From an uncultured Acidimicrobiales bacterium (GTDB taxonomy: Bacteria > Actinomycetota > Acidimicrobiia > Acidimicrobiales > SHLQ01): a stretch of DNA of 64,000 nucleotides. How positions within the stretch are numbered: position 1 is the stretch's first letter; the number at the start of each line of letters is the position of its first letter. Under the pieces are notes generated by a model. It was not told where the DNA came from. It saw nothing but the letters and a program-made list of their open reading frames with translations, and made no database searches. Of the stretch, positions 41,961-49,390 are shown in pieces. Position numbers and translations under genes: made by a program. The stretch covers positions 1 through 64,000 of the forward strand of contig CALHYX010000081.1 in the NCBI GenBank assembly GCA_938041035.1, written 5' to 3'.

Positions 41961-43490
41961 CTAGTGGGGTCGTTGCCCATCGCTCGGATTCAGTTCTTCG
42001 AGCTCGCGCCGCGCTGTTTCGGGGAAGGCGACCGCGACGGTGATCGCGGCCAGCACCGAGGCGATCGACGCGATGGCGAACGCGGGGGCGAAGGACCCGA
42101 ACCGATCCTCGTCGGCCAACCAGCCGATCAGCAGCAGGCCGGACGCGCTTCCGAGCACGCCGACGATGCTGATAACACCGTTGGCCCGACCGCGTTGGCG
42201 GGTCGCGAACAACTCCGGCCCGTACACGCTGAGCGCGGGGACGACGAGCCCCCCAACGAGGATGGCGACGAGCGTGGTGACCCACAACAGGACGCCCTCG
42301 GTGGCGTAGGTGAGCACGGTGAACAGGGCGCTGGCGAGGATGCCGACGATGGCGACGAGTCGGCGGCCGCGCAGGTCGGCGAGGCGGCCGCCGAAGAACA
42401 CGCCGAGCCCGACGGGCGTGCTGGTCACGATGGTGAACAGGGTGATCTTGGTGCCCGAGAATCCGCGATCCTCGGTGAGGAATTCGTTCTGAAACTGCGA
42501 CGCCGGGGCGGCGACGAACGAGAGTAGAAAGGCGGTGATGCCGAGAATGATCAGCCGGCGCCTGGCGGTGTCGTCACCGGTCCTCGCGGCTCCTGCGCCA
42601 TCGGCGGCGGTGAACCGTTTCGATTCCGGCAACCGGCGCACCAGGGCGATGATCGCGGGGATGAACAGCAGGGGAGCGAGGTAGATCGCCCGCCACCCGC
42701 GCGGCCCCAGGTCGGCCAGGGGCAGCATCCACACGACCATGCCGCTGCCGAGGCCGGCCGCCAGCACGACCACGCTGGTGCCGTACGCCCGGCTGCCGGC
42801 GGGAAATTCCTCGGCCAGCACCACGATGATGAGGATGCCAAGCGCGGTGGTGATACCCCGCCCGATCGCCTGGCTCACCCCCAGCCCCCAGATCGACGGA
42901 GCTATCCCGCCCAGGGCGGTGATCGCACACGCGGCGACGCCCGACACCATCATCATGGGTTGGCGGCCCCGGCGATCGGCGAAGATCAGGAACCCCAGGG
43001 AGAGCGGGACCCCGATGCGGACCGCCGCAAGGGTGACGGCCTGGCCGGTGCGGTCGACGTCGAATTCCTTGGCCGCAAACGTGAGGGTCTGGGAGATGAT
43101 CGAACCGAGGAAACCATCGAACACCGCCAGGGTGGCGAGCAGTCCAATGATGCGGGCCGACCGTTGATCGATGCGCTCGGGCGGCGCCCACCAGGGGACT
43201 CCCCGGCGCGTTGGTTGAAACCGGAACGCGAACCAGGTCGGCACCCAGTAGATGATCCACCAGACGGGGATGTCGAGCACCCAGTCGGTGGTCTCGGTGA
43301 CCTCGAAGCCGTCGCTGCCGTCCGGCCCGGGCGTCACGCTGACCCGGCGCTCATAGCGGCGGAAGGGCCCCTCCTGCTGCACGAAACGATCGGCCCCGTC
43401 CTCGACCTCGACCACGATGTCGCTGCGCGCCACGCGGTAGCGGGCGAGTTCGGCGGCATCGACGGTGCGCTGCGTGGTCGTGGTGGTCAC
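41961..43490 (-). CDS. Major facilitator superfamily transporter with cytoplasmic N-terminal domain
   Basis: A 509-residue MFS carrier. About 100 residues with a soluble beta-type pattern precede the first membrane segment, followed by twelve hydrophobic segments. The loop 2-3 signature reads FLIFADRRGRQPMMM and the second-half copy GRLADLRGRRLVAI, both near GxxxDRxGRR. The closest feel is the sugar/metabolite transporter branch (PESKRF and PETARREL at the ends of the halves). Substrate is unknown. GTG 43490 is chosen because TATGCT ends 6 bases upstream; the frame is open further but overlaps divergent murA. Confidence 0.85.
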   Translation of the reverse strand: MTTTTTQRTVDAAELARYRVARSDIVVEVEDGADRFVQQEGPFRRYERRVSVTPGPDGSDGFEVTETTDWVLDIPVWWIIYWVPTWFAFRFQPTRRGVPWWAPPERIDQRSARIIGLLATLAVFDGFLGSIISQTLTFAAKEFDVDRTGQAVTLAAVRIGVPLSLGFLIFADRRGRQPMMMVSGVAACAITALGGIAPSIWGLGVSQAIGRGITTALGILIIVVLAEEFPAGSRAYGTSVVVLAAGLGSGMVVWMLPLADLGPRGWRAIYLAPLLFIPAIIALVRRLPESKRFTAADGAGAARTGDDTARRRLIILGITAFLLSFVAAPASQFQNEFLTEDRGFSGTKITLFTIVTSTPVGLGVFFGGRLADLRGRRLVAIVGILASALFTVLTYATEGVLLWVTTLVAILVGGLVVPALSVYGPELFATRQRGRANGVISIVGVLGSASGLLLIGWLADEDRFGSFAPAFAIASIASVLAAITVAVAFPETARRELEELNPSDGQRPH

Positions 43491-43496
43491 GGGCGG

Positions 43497-43504
43497 AGCA
43501 TACT
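43497..43504. promoter_or_regulatory. Overlapping divergent -10 elements between MFS gene and murA
   Basis: On the minus strand TATGCT (43497-43502) ends 6 bases before the MFS GTG at 43490. On the plus strand CATACT (43499-43504) ends 8 bases before the murA ATG at 43513. The two start codons are only 22 bases apart, so the promoters share bases and probably compete. Confidence 0.4.
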
Positions 43505-43512
43505 GACGGGAT

Positions 43513-44781
43513 ATGCCCGACCTCCGCCAAGCCCTCGTCGTGCGCCCGGCCGGGCCCCTCGCGGGGACCGTCGCCATCAACGGGGCAAAGAACAGCGCGC
43601 TCAAGCTGATGGCCGCCAGCCTGCTCGCTCCCGGCATTCACACCCTGCACAATGTGCCCGCCATCACCGACGTCGGCTTCATGGGCCAGCTACTCGAATC
43701 GATGGGCTGCTCGGTATCGACCGCAGGCTCGACGGTCACGATCGATGTCCCCGGTGACATTTCCCCGGTGGCGCCCTACGAGTTGGTCGAGCAGTTCCGG
43801 GCGTCGATCGCGGTACTCGGGCCTCTCCTCGGCCGGTGCGGCACCGCCCAGGTGGCATTGCCGGGCGGCGACGACTTTGGTCCCCGACCGATCGACATGC
43901 ATCTGCGCGGGCTGGAAACGCTCGGCGCGGTGTTCTCGACCGCCCACGGTTACATCACGGGCCAGGCCGACAACCTGCTCGGCGAGCGGGTGTTGCTCGA
44001 GTTCCCGAGCGTCGGTGCGACCGAGAACATCATGATGGCGGCCACCCTCGCCAAAGGGGTGACCACCATCGAAAACGCCGCCCGCGAGCCCGAGATCGGC
44101 GATCTCGCCGCCTATCTCGGTCGGATGGGGGCGACCATTTCCGGGGCGGGGACCGCAACGATCGTGATCGAAGGCGTCGAGCAGCTTTCGGCGGTCGACC
44201 ACACGGTCGTCCCCGACCGTATCGAGGCGGCGACCTATCTCGCCGCCGTCGCCATCGCGGGTGGAGAACTCACGTTGGCCGGCGCTCGCCCCGACCACAT
44301 GGACATGTTGATCCAGAAGCTGGGCGACATGGGTATGCGTATCTCGCCCGACCCCGACGGCCTCTGGGCCTATGTCGGGTCCCGGCTGCGCAGCCAGGAC
44401 GTGTCGACGTTGCCGTACCCGGGGCTCGCCACCGACTACAAGCCGTTCCTCGTCGCCATGTTGTGCCTGGCCGACGGCGTCGGCATCGTCACCGAAAATC
44501 TCTTCTCCGGTCGGTTTCGCTACGTCGATGAACTGAAACGCATGGGCGCCGACATCCGCACCGAAGGCCACCACGCCGTCGTTCGGGGCGTGCCTCGACT
44601 CTCCGGTGCCCCGGTGAAGGCCCACGACATCCGGGCCGGCGCCGCGCTCGTCGTCGCGGCGCTCGCCGCCGACGGCGAGACCGTGATCACCGAGTCCCAG
44701 CACATCGACCGCGGCTACGAAGACATCGTGGGCAACCTGCGGGCGGTCGGCGCCGACATCGAGCGGGTCCAGATCCGCTGA
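43513..44781 (+). CDS. murA: UDP-N-acetylglucosamine 1-carboxyvinyltransferase (MurA), Cys-to-Asp type
   Basis: First committed enzyme of peptidoglycan synthesis, adding enolpyruvate to UDP-GlcNAc. The 422-residue protein has the conserved NGAKNSALK (Lys near 26), VQ-like FRASIAVLGPLL, FPSVGATENIMMAA and the C-terminal RAGAALVVAALAADGET. The catalytic loop reads LPGGDDFGPRPIDMH: the residue normally Cys (PGGC) is Asp120 (GAC, 43870-43872). The same change in mycobacteria and chlamydiae makes MurA naturally insensitive to fosfomycin, so the same is expected here. The rest of the active site looks intact. The divergent MFS gene starts 22 bases away. Confidence 0.96.
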   Translation: MPDLRQALVVRPAGPLAGTVAINGAKNSALKLMAASLLAPGIHTLHNVPAITDVGFMGQLLESMGCSVSTAGSTVTIDVPGDISPVAPYELVEQFRASIAVLGPLLGRCGTAQVALPGGDDFGPRPIDMHLRGLETLGAVFSTAHGYITGQADNLLGERVLLEFPSVGATENIMMAATLAKGVTTIENAAREPEIGDLAAYLGRMGATISGAGTATIVIEGVEQLSAVDHTVVPDRIEAATYLAAVAIAGGELTLAGARPDHMDMLIQKLGDMGMRISPDPDGLWAYVGSRLRSQDVSTLPYPGLATDYKPFLVAMLCLADGVGIVTENLFSGRFRYVDELKRMGADIRTEGHHAVVRGVPRLSGAPVKAHDIRAGAALVVAALAADGETVITESQHIDRGYEDIVGNLRAVGADIERVQIR

Positions 44782-44830
44782 GCGGGGCTCACCGGCTCGG
44801 GCGGCTCCTCGGCCCGGCGACGGCAGGCGG

Positions 44831-44836
44831 TAGGGT
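44831..44836 (+). promoter_or_regulatory. Possible -10 TAGGGT for the 57-residue membrane protein gene
   Basis: TAGGGT lies about 47 bases before the GTG at 44884, leaving a short leader that contains AGGAG (44871-44875), the gene's ribosome binding site. Confidence 0.35.
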
Positions 44837-44883
44837 CATTCGGTGGCCAGTCATCGGGTGAGCAGTCGTGAGGAGAACCCGTC

Positions 44884-45057
44884 GTGACCCTCGCCCACCA
44901 GGGTGGATGGGATGAGATCCTGTTCGTCGCCCTGCCGGTACTCGTCTTCGTCGGGCTTCTCTGGCTCGCCAACAAACGGGCCAAGGCCCTGGGCGGAGCC
45001 GACCCCGGTGCGGTGATGGACGACGAGGACAGCGTCGAAGAACACACCGATTCCTGA
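44884..45057 (+). CDS. Small single-span membrane protein (57 residues)
   Basis: A short gene with a clear AGGAG site 8 bases before its GTG. The product starts MTLAHQGGWDEILF, has one hydrophobic segment (ILFVALPVLVFVGLLWLANK) and an acidic tail DDEDSVEEHTDS. A Trp-Asp-Glu before the membrane part and basic NKRAKA after it suggest the C-terminus is cytoplasmic. It lies between murA and the NifU-like gene on the same strand. Good codon use and the strong ribosome binding site make it credible; function unknown. Confidence 0.65.
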   Translation: MTLAHQGGWDEILFVALPVLVFVGLLWLANKRAKALGGADPGAVMDDEDSVEEHTDS

Positions 45058-45112
45058 GCGCAAACCGGCGGTCGAGGTTTGTTTACGCCCGCGCGGATGC
45101 CACACTTGGGCC

Positions 45113-45481
45113 ATGGCCGAAGACCCTGTTGACCCCGCCGGTGGCCCCGCCGTCGCGCCCGACGAAGCTCCGTCGGAGATGTACGCGAAGGTCGCCAAGG
45201 TCATCGAGATCATCCGGCCCGCCATTCAGGCCGACAAGGGCGACATCGTGTTGCGCGAGGTCGACGAGGAATCCGGGGTGGTGACGGTTGAACTCCAGGG
45301 CGCCTGTGTGACGTGCCCGGCCTCGACCGAGACGATGAAGGCCGGCGTCGAGCGCATCCTGATGGACCGGGTCGAGGGCGTAAACGCGGTCAACCAGCTC
45401 AACGCTGACCTGTTTGCCGAGGTCACCCAGGGTGACGTCATCTCGCCGTTCACCGTCGGCGAGACCTCGGTGTCGCTCTAA
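45113..45481 (+). CDS. NifU-like C-terminal domain protein (iron-sulfur scaffold)
   Basis: A 122-residue protein whose part from about 25 to 110 matches the NifU C-terminal/Nfu domain: KVIEIIRPAIQADKGDIVLR, then CVTCPAS with Cys65 and Cys68 that would bind or pass on an iron-sulfur cluster, and METVEGV-like RVEGVNAVNQ. The N-terminus is Pro/Ala/Asp rich. As a stand-alone Nfu protein it would deliver clusters to target enzymes. The SUF operon is not in this window. Confidence 0.9.
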   Translation: MAEDPVDPAGGPAVAPDEAPSEMYAKVAKVIEIIRPAIQADKGDIVLREVDEESGVVTVELQGACVTCPASTETMKAGVERILMDRVEGVNAVNQLNADLFAEVTQGDVISPFTVGETSVSL

Positions 45482-45521
45482 CGAGAAACGCGATCGGCGC
45501 CGTTAGCGGGTCGGGCACCGA

Positions 45522-45527
45522 TAAAAT
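45522..45527 (+). promoter_or_regulatory. -10-like hexamer TAAAAT for leaderless rhomboid gene
   Basis: TAAAAT is close to the full TATAAT consensus and ends 7 bases before the GTG at 45535. It is the strongest of the leaderless promoter candidates in this window. Confidence 0.55.
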
Positions 45528-45534
45528 TGGACGG

Positions 45535-46383
45535 GTGACCACCGGTGAACCGTCCTGCTACCGCCACGCCGACCGCGGGGCGGGCGTGGTTTGTCAACGC
45601 TGTGAGCGGCCCATTTGTCCGTCGTGCATGTCGCAGGCCTCCGTCGGGTTTCACTGTCCCGAGTGCCTGAAGACCGGGCGCCAACAGGTGCACACCGCGT
45701 CGTCGATACTCGGCCAGCGGCCACCGGTGACCATGGGGTTGTTGATCATCAACGTGGTCGTGTTCGTCGTCGACTTCGCCTCGCGGAGCTCACCCGGTTC
45801 GGCGTTGACCGTCACCAGGGATTTCGCGCTGCGCGGCGACTTCGTCGACGTACAGAACGAGTGGTACCGCATGGTGACGAGCGGCTTCCTGCACGCCAAC
45901 CTGATGCACATTGGTTTCAACATGTTTCTGCTGTACCAGCTCGGTCGTCAGCTCGAACGCTGGTTGGGGCGGGTCGACTACATCGTGCTGTACGCGGCCG
46001 GTCTGCTCGGTGGTGCGTTCGGCGTGTTGTTGCTGTCGCCGCGGGCGTTGACCGTGGGGGCGTCCGGCGCGGTCTTCGGTCTGATGGGCGGCTGGCTCAT
46101 GCACGCCCGATCCAGGGGCGTGGGCTTCATGGACAGCGGTATCGGCACGATGGTGTTGCTCAACCTCGTGCTCACCTTTGCCATCCCGAACATCTCCGTC
46201 GGCGGTCACCTCGGCGGTCTGCTGGGCGGCGTGGTCGTCGGGTGGATCCTCACCGTTGGCGAACGGTACTGGCCGAACCGTCAGGTGGAGGTCGGTCTCG
46301 CCGCGGCCGTGACCATCGCGTTCGGCATCGCCGGGCTCTTTGCCGCGACCACCTGGACCGCGCCGTTGTTCGACTTCTTCTAG
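45535..46383 (+). CDS. Rhomboid family intramembrane serine protease with zinc-finger N-terminus
   Basis: A 282-residue protein. The first 50 residues hold many Cys/His (C8, H11, C20, C23, C28, C31, H40, C41, C44) in a B-box-like order, suggesting a cytoplasmic zinc module. Six or so membrane segments follow, with HANLMHIGFNM (His/Asn oxyanion region), the catalytic GASGAVFGLMGG (Ser177) and GGHLGGLLGG (His225), so the Ser-His dyad is complete. Rhomboids cut membrane proteins within the bilayer. Substrate unknown. Confidence 0.92.
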   Translation: MTTGEPSCYRHADRGAGVVCQRCERPICPSCMSQASVGFHCPECLKTGRQQVHTASSILGQRPPVTMGLLIINVVVFVVDFASRSSPGSALTVTRDFALRGDFVDVQNEWYRMVTSGFLHANLMHIGFNMFLLYQLGRQLERWLGRVDYIVLYAAGLLGGAFGVLLLSPRALTVGASGAVFGLMGGWLMHARSRGVGFMDSGIGTMVLLNLVLTFAIPNISVGGHLGGLLGGVVVGWILTVGERYWPNRQVEVGLAAAVTIAFGIAGLFAATTWTAPLFDFF

Positions 46384-46410
46384 GTTTCTCGCGTTCTCGC
46401 GAACAACCCT

Positions 46411-46860
46411 CTAGCCCCGCGGGCGCGCTTCCACCATCGCCTTGAGTCTGGCCAGATTGCGCTTCCAAATCGCCTTTAGTATCGGCGCGCCGACGACCTC
46501 GCCGATGGGACCGCCGAGCCAGAGAGGAAAGCGCAGCTCTTCGGCCCAGATGAAGCGCGTGCCGGAGTCGCCGAGCGGTTCCAGTGTGAACGCGCCAGAG
46601 CCGGTAACCACGCCCCGATGCTCGACGCCCATGGTGCGGCCCGGGTCCCAGGCGGTGATCTCCATGACGTCGGTCAGCCGAATCGGCCCCACCCGGGTCA
46701 CGCAGTCGAAGGTGGTGCCCACGCCCTGGCGCTGCTCGGTGGTGAAGCGGATCGACTCGGCGTCGGCCATCCACTCGACGTGGGTCTCGACCTGTTCCAG
46801 CGCCGCCCACACCTCATCGGGCGGGCGGTCGAGTTCGATTTCCACCCGAATGTTACTCAC
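46411..46860 (-). CDS. SRPBCC-superfamily protein (polyketide cyclase/dehydrase-like)
   Basis: A 149-residue START-like helix-grip protein: an N-terminal strand MSNIRVEIELDRPPDEVWAAL, then HVEWMADAESIRF, a run of strands, and a C-terminal long helix ILKAIWKRNLARLKAMVEA. This superfamily binds hydrophobic ligands; enzymatic function is not implied. GTG start with an AGGA 7 bases upstream. It is convergent with the rhomboid gene and 12 bases downstream of the methyltransferase gene, probably one transcript. Confidence 0.85.
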   Translation of the reverse strand: MSNIRVEIELDRPPDEVWAALEQVETHVEWMADAESIRFTTEQRQGVGTTFDCVTRVGPIRLTDVMEITAWDPGRTMGVEHRGVVTGSGAFTLEPLGDSGTRFIWAEELRFPLWLGGPIGEVVGAPILKAIWKRNLARLKAMVEARPRG

Positions 46861-46872
46861 GGTAGATCCTGC

Positions 46873-47688
46873 TCATCGGTCCCGAACGTACACCGACACG
46901 TGAACGTCAGCAGTGCTCGAAAAGGGGGTGCCGGCCCAGTCGGCAGATCGGACCTTCAGGGTCAGACCGGCCGCTTCGGCGAGGCCATCGAGTTGCTCGG
47001 GGTACAGGTAGCGCAGTTGCCACGGGCGCAGGCGGACCCCGTCGGTCTCGGTGATGTCGATGTGCTGGCCGCTGATCAGCTGGGCGTCCTCGTCGACCAG
47101 GGTGGCGGTGAGGATCACGTGGTCCAACTCGATCGAGCGGGGGGCGACGGCGGCGCGCGGCGCCTCCCCGGGCAACGGCGGGACGAACGCCTCCACGACG
47201 AAGGCGCCACCGGGGCGCAACGCCGCCGCGGCCCCCTCGACGCAGCGGCGTTGGTCGGCTTCGGTCGCCAGATTGCAGATCGTGTTGAAGGCGACGAACA
47301 CCACATCGAAACTCGACCGAAACGGGATGGCCGCCATGTCGCCGAGCACGCAGTCGATCAGGGAGCCGCTGGGCTTGGCCCGCAGCTGCTCGATCATCTC
47401 GACCGATGCGTCGAGGCCCACGACCTCCAGCGCCGGCGGTCCGGCCGCCAACGGCAGCGCGAGGCGACCCGAGCCAATGCCGAGCTCAAGCACCGGTCCG
47501 CCCGACCGTTCCTCGGCCAGCGAACGGATCATGGCGACCGTGCCGTCGATGTCGGACACGTCGGCGTACCAGTGGTCATAGACGTCGGCGAAGCTCCGGC
47601 CGTAGATCGTCGCGTCGTAGCCCTCCATGCCGGCCAGCGGCGAGAGCGGGGTGTCGTCGGGGGCTGACGCGGGGTCCGGTTCGGGCAC
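46873..47688 (-). CDS. Class I SAM-dependent methyltransferase
   Basis: A 271-residue protein with SAM motif I VLELGIGSGRLALPLA (about 66-81), an acidic motif II residue in VVGLDASVEMIEQL, and LRPGGAFVVEAFVPP as the post-II/III strand. The N-terminus YDATIYGRSFADVYDHWYAD is the cap helix typical of small-molecule methyltransferases. TAGACT ends 6 bases before its GTG. Substrate unknown; the SRPBCC gene downstream might act on the same pathway. Confidence 0.86.
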   Translation of the reverse strand: MPEPDPASAPDDTPLSPLAGMEGYDATIYGRSFADVYDHWYADVSDIDGTVAMIRSLAEERSGGPVLELGIGSGRLALPLAAGPPALEVVGLDASVEMIEQLRAKPSGSLIDCVLGDMAAIPFRSSFDVVFVAFNTICNLATEADQRRCVEGAAAALRPGGAFVVEAFVPPLPGEAPRAAVAPRSIELDHVILTATLVDEDAQLISGQHIDITETDGVRLRPWQLRYLYPEQLDGLAEAAGLTLKVRSADWAGTPFSSTADVHVSVYVRDR

Positions 47689-47694
47689 CGGGCG

Positions 47695-47700
47695 AGTCTA
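47695..47700 (-). promoter_or_regulatory. -10-like hexamer TAGACT for leaderless methyltransferase gene
   Basis: On the minus strand TAGACT ends 6 bases before the GTG at 47688. No ribosome binding site is visible in between. Confidence 0.45.
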
Positions 47701-47762
47701 CGGCGGCGACCCGGTCACCAAAATGTCGCATTGACGCCGCGGCGCTCAGCTGAGCGGCCAGA

Positions 47763-48749
47763 ATGGCGCTGACGCTGTTCGACGGGAGGTCGAGTTCGCA
47801 CATGGCCGATCCCGGTCGCCCCGCGACGGAAGACGTATGGGCCATGCCCGAAGCCGCGGCCGACCCGCAGGGCCCCCGGGCCGTCCGCCAACTGGCGGGT
47901 ATCGCCCGGCCGGCGAAGAACACGGCGCCGCCGGTGCCCGTCCCGTTGCGCCCCCTCACCCTGAGCGACATGCTCGACGGTGCCTTCGAGACGCTGCGCA
48001 TCGCTCCGACGCTGATCTTCGGGATCGCCGCGCTCTTTGTGATCCCGCTCCAGCTGTGGATCAGCTACCTCAACCGGGATTTCCTCAACCAGGACCTGGG
48101 CCAGGTGTTCGCCGACGCCTTTGCGGCCGGCCAGTCACCCCAGACGAGCGATCTGGCGACCCTGGTGTCCTTTGTTGGTTCGATGGCGATCCTGCCGTTC
48201 GTGGCCGCCGGGGTCGCCCGGGTGCACTCGGCCTGGTACTCGGGCACGGCGATCGGCTTTGGTGAGGTCGCCAAAATGCTGCTGCGGCGTTCGTGGGTTA
48301 TCGCCATCGGGTTCGTGCTCACCCGGTTGATGGGCATCGTCGTGATACCGCTCGTCTTCACGATGTTGTTCGGCCCGGTCGTGGGTATGGAGAGCGACGG
48401 CCCGATCGGGGCGATCAAGCGATCGTTCACGCTGGTGCAACGCCGCTTCGGTCTGTGTCTCGGGTTCTTCCTCGCTACGGCCCTGGTGTCCTCGGTGCTC
48501 GAACTGGCGCTGGGGTTGTTGCCGACCGCCATCGCGGCCACGATCGCCGTCGACGTTGGTTGGCTGCCGTTGACCGTCGGCAACATCATCGCCTCGACTA
48601 TCTCCGTGGCCGTGCTGGCGTCGGCCACGTCCCTGCTCTACATCGACACCCGGGTCCGAACCGAGGGGCTCGATCTGCAGCTGCAGGCGGCCGACGTGTT
48701 CCCGGAAGCGAACGCGGCCGCCTCCTCCGATGCCGGGGCCGCCGCGTGA
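47763..48749 (+). CDS. Membrane protein heading the MoxR/DUF58 cluster
   Basis: A 328-residue (or 315 from ATG 47802) polytopic protein. About 75 cytoplasmic residues rich in Pro/Ala precede PLRPLTLSDMLDGAFETLR, a motif seen before membrane regions of the glycerophosphodiesterase-membrane-domain/DUF975-like group, then about six membrane segments. A GGGAGG site 11 bases before ATG 47802 favours the shorter form. The stop overlaps the next gene as GTGA, tying it to the DUF4129-DUF4350-MoxR-DUF58 set. Function unknown. Confidence 0.75.
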   Translation: MALTLFDGRSSSHMADPGRPATEDVWAMPEAAADPQGPRAVRQLAGIARPAKNTAPPVPVPLRPLTLSDMLDGAFETLRIAPTLIFGIAALFVIPLQLWISYLNRDFLNQDLGQVFADAFAAGQSPQTSDLATLVSFVGSMAILPFVAAGVARVHSAWYSGTAIGFGEVAKMLLRRSWVIAIGFVLTRLMGIVVIPLVFTMLFGPVVGMESDGPIGAIKRSFTLVQRRFGLCLGFFLATALVSSVLELALGLLPTAIAATIAVDVGWLPLTVGNIIASTISVAVLASATSLLYIDTRVRTEGLDLQLQAADVFPEANAAASSDAGAAA

Positions 48750-49390
48750 GCCGGCTCGTGCAGGTCGACCTGGAAACCCCCGAGTGGGACCCCGACGATG
48801 TCGAGAAGTCGGCCGAGGACATCCTGGCTCGCAACGAGTTTCAGCCCCGTCCCCGGTCCCTGCTCGAACGGTTCAGCGAGTGGCTGACCGAACAGCTGGC
48901 CGAGCTCTTCAGCCGGTTCGGCGGCTCCGGGGCGCCGAATCTCATCGCCTACACCCTGATGGCGGTCTTTGCCGTCGTCGTGTTGTGGCTGCTCTGGAAA
49001 CTGATTCGGGACCGTTTCATCCGGCTGCCGGAGAAGGCCGAAAAGCCGGAGCCGACCATTGAAATCGAGGCGCCCCTTTCGGCTCGCGAGCTGCGTTCGG
49101 AGGTGGAGCGGTTCGAGCGCGACGGGAACTGGAAAGAGGCCGTTCGCGCCCGCTACCGCCTGCTCGTATCGGAGCTGGTCGAGCGCGGCACCCTCGAAGA
49201 CATCGCCGGGCGAACGCCGGGCGAGTACCGCCGCGCCATGTTCCGGGACCATCCCGAAAACGCCGAGAGCTTCGCCGCGGTCACCGACGTGTTCGAACGC
49301 ATCTGGTACGGCGACGAGCCGGCCACCAGCGAGGACAGCGCGCTCATCCGTACGGCCAGCGACCGGATTCTCGGGGCGGTGGCCGCATGA
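48746..49390 (+). CDS. DUF4129 domain membrane protein
   Basis: A 214-residue protein with a cytoplasmic or external N-terminal part (VQVDLETPEWDPDDVEKSAED), one membrane segment (LIAYTLMAVFAVVVLWLLWKLI) and a C-terminal DUF4129-like domain: GNWKEAVRARYRLLVSELVERG and a C-terminal helix RIWYGDEPATSEDSAL. DUF4129 proteins accompany MoxR and DUF58 genes and often transglutaminase-like proteins. Coupled on both sides (GTGA with the gene before, ATGA with the gene after). Confidence 0.84.
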   Translation: MSRLVQVDLETPEWDPDDVEKSAEDILARNEFQPRPRSLLERFSEWLTEQLAELFSRFGGSGAPNLIAYTLMAVFAVVVLWLLWKLIRDRFIRLPEKAEKPEPTIEIEAPLSARELRSEVERFERDGNWKEAVRARYRLLVSELVERGTLEDIAGRTPGEYRRAMFRDHPENAESFAAVTDVFERIWYGDEPATSEDSALIRTASDRILGAVAA

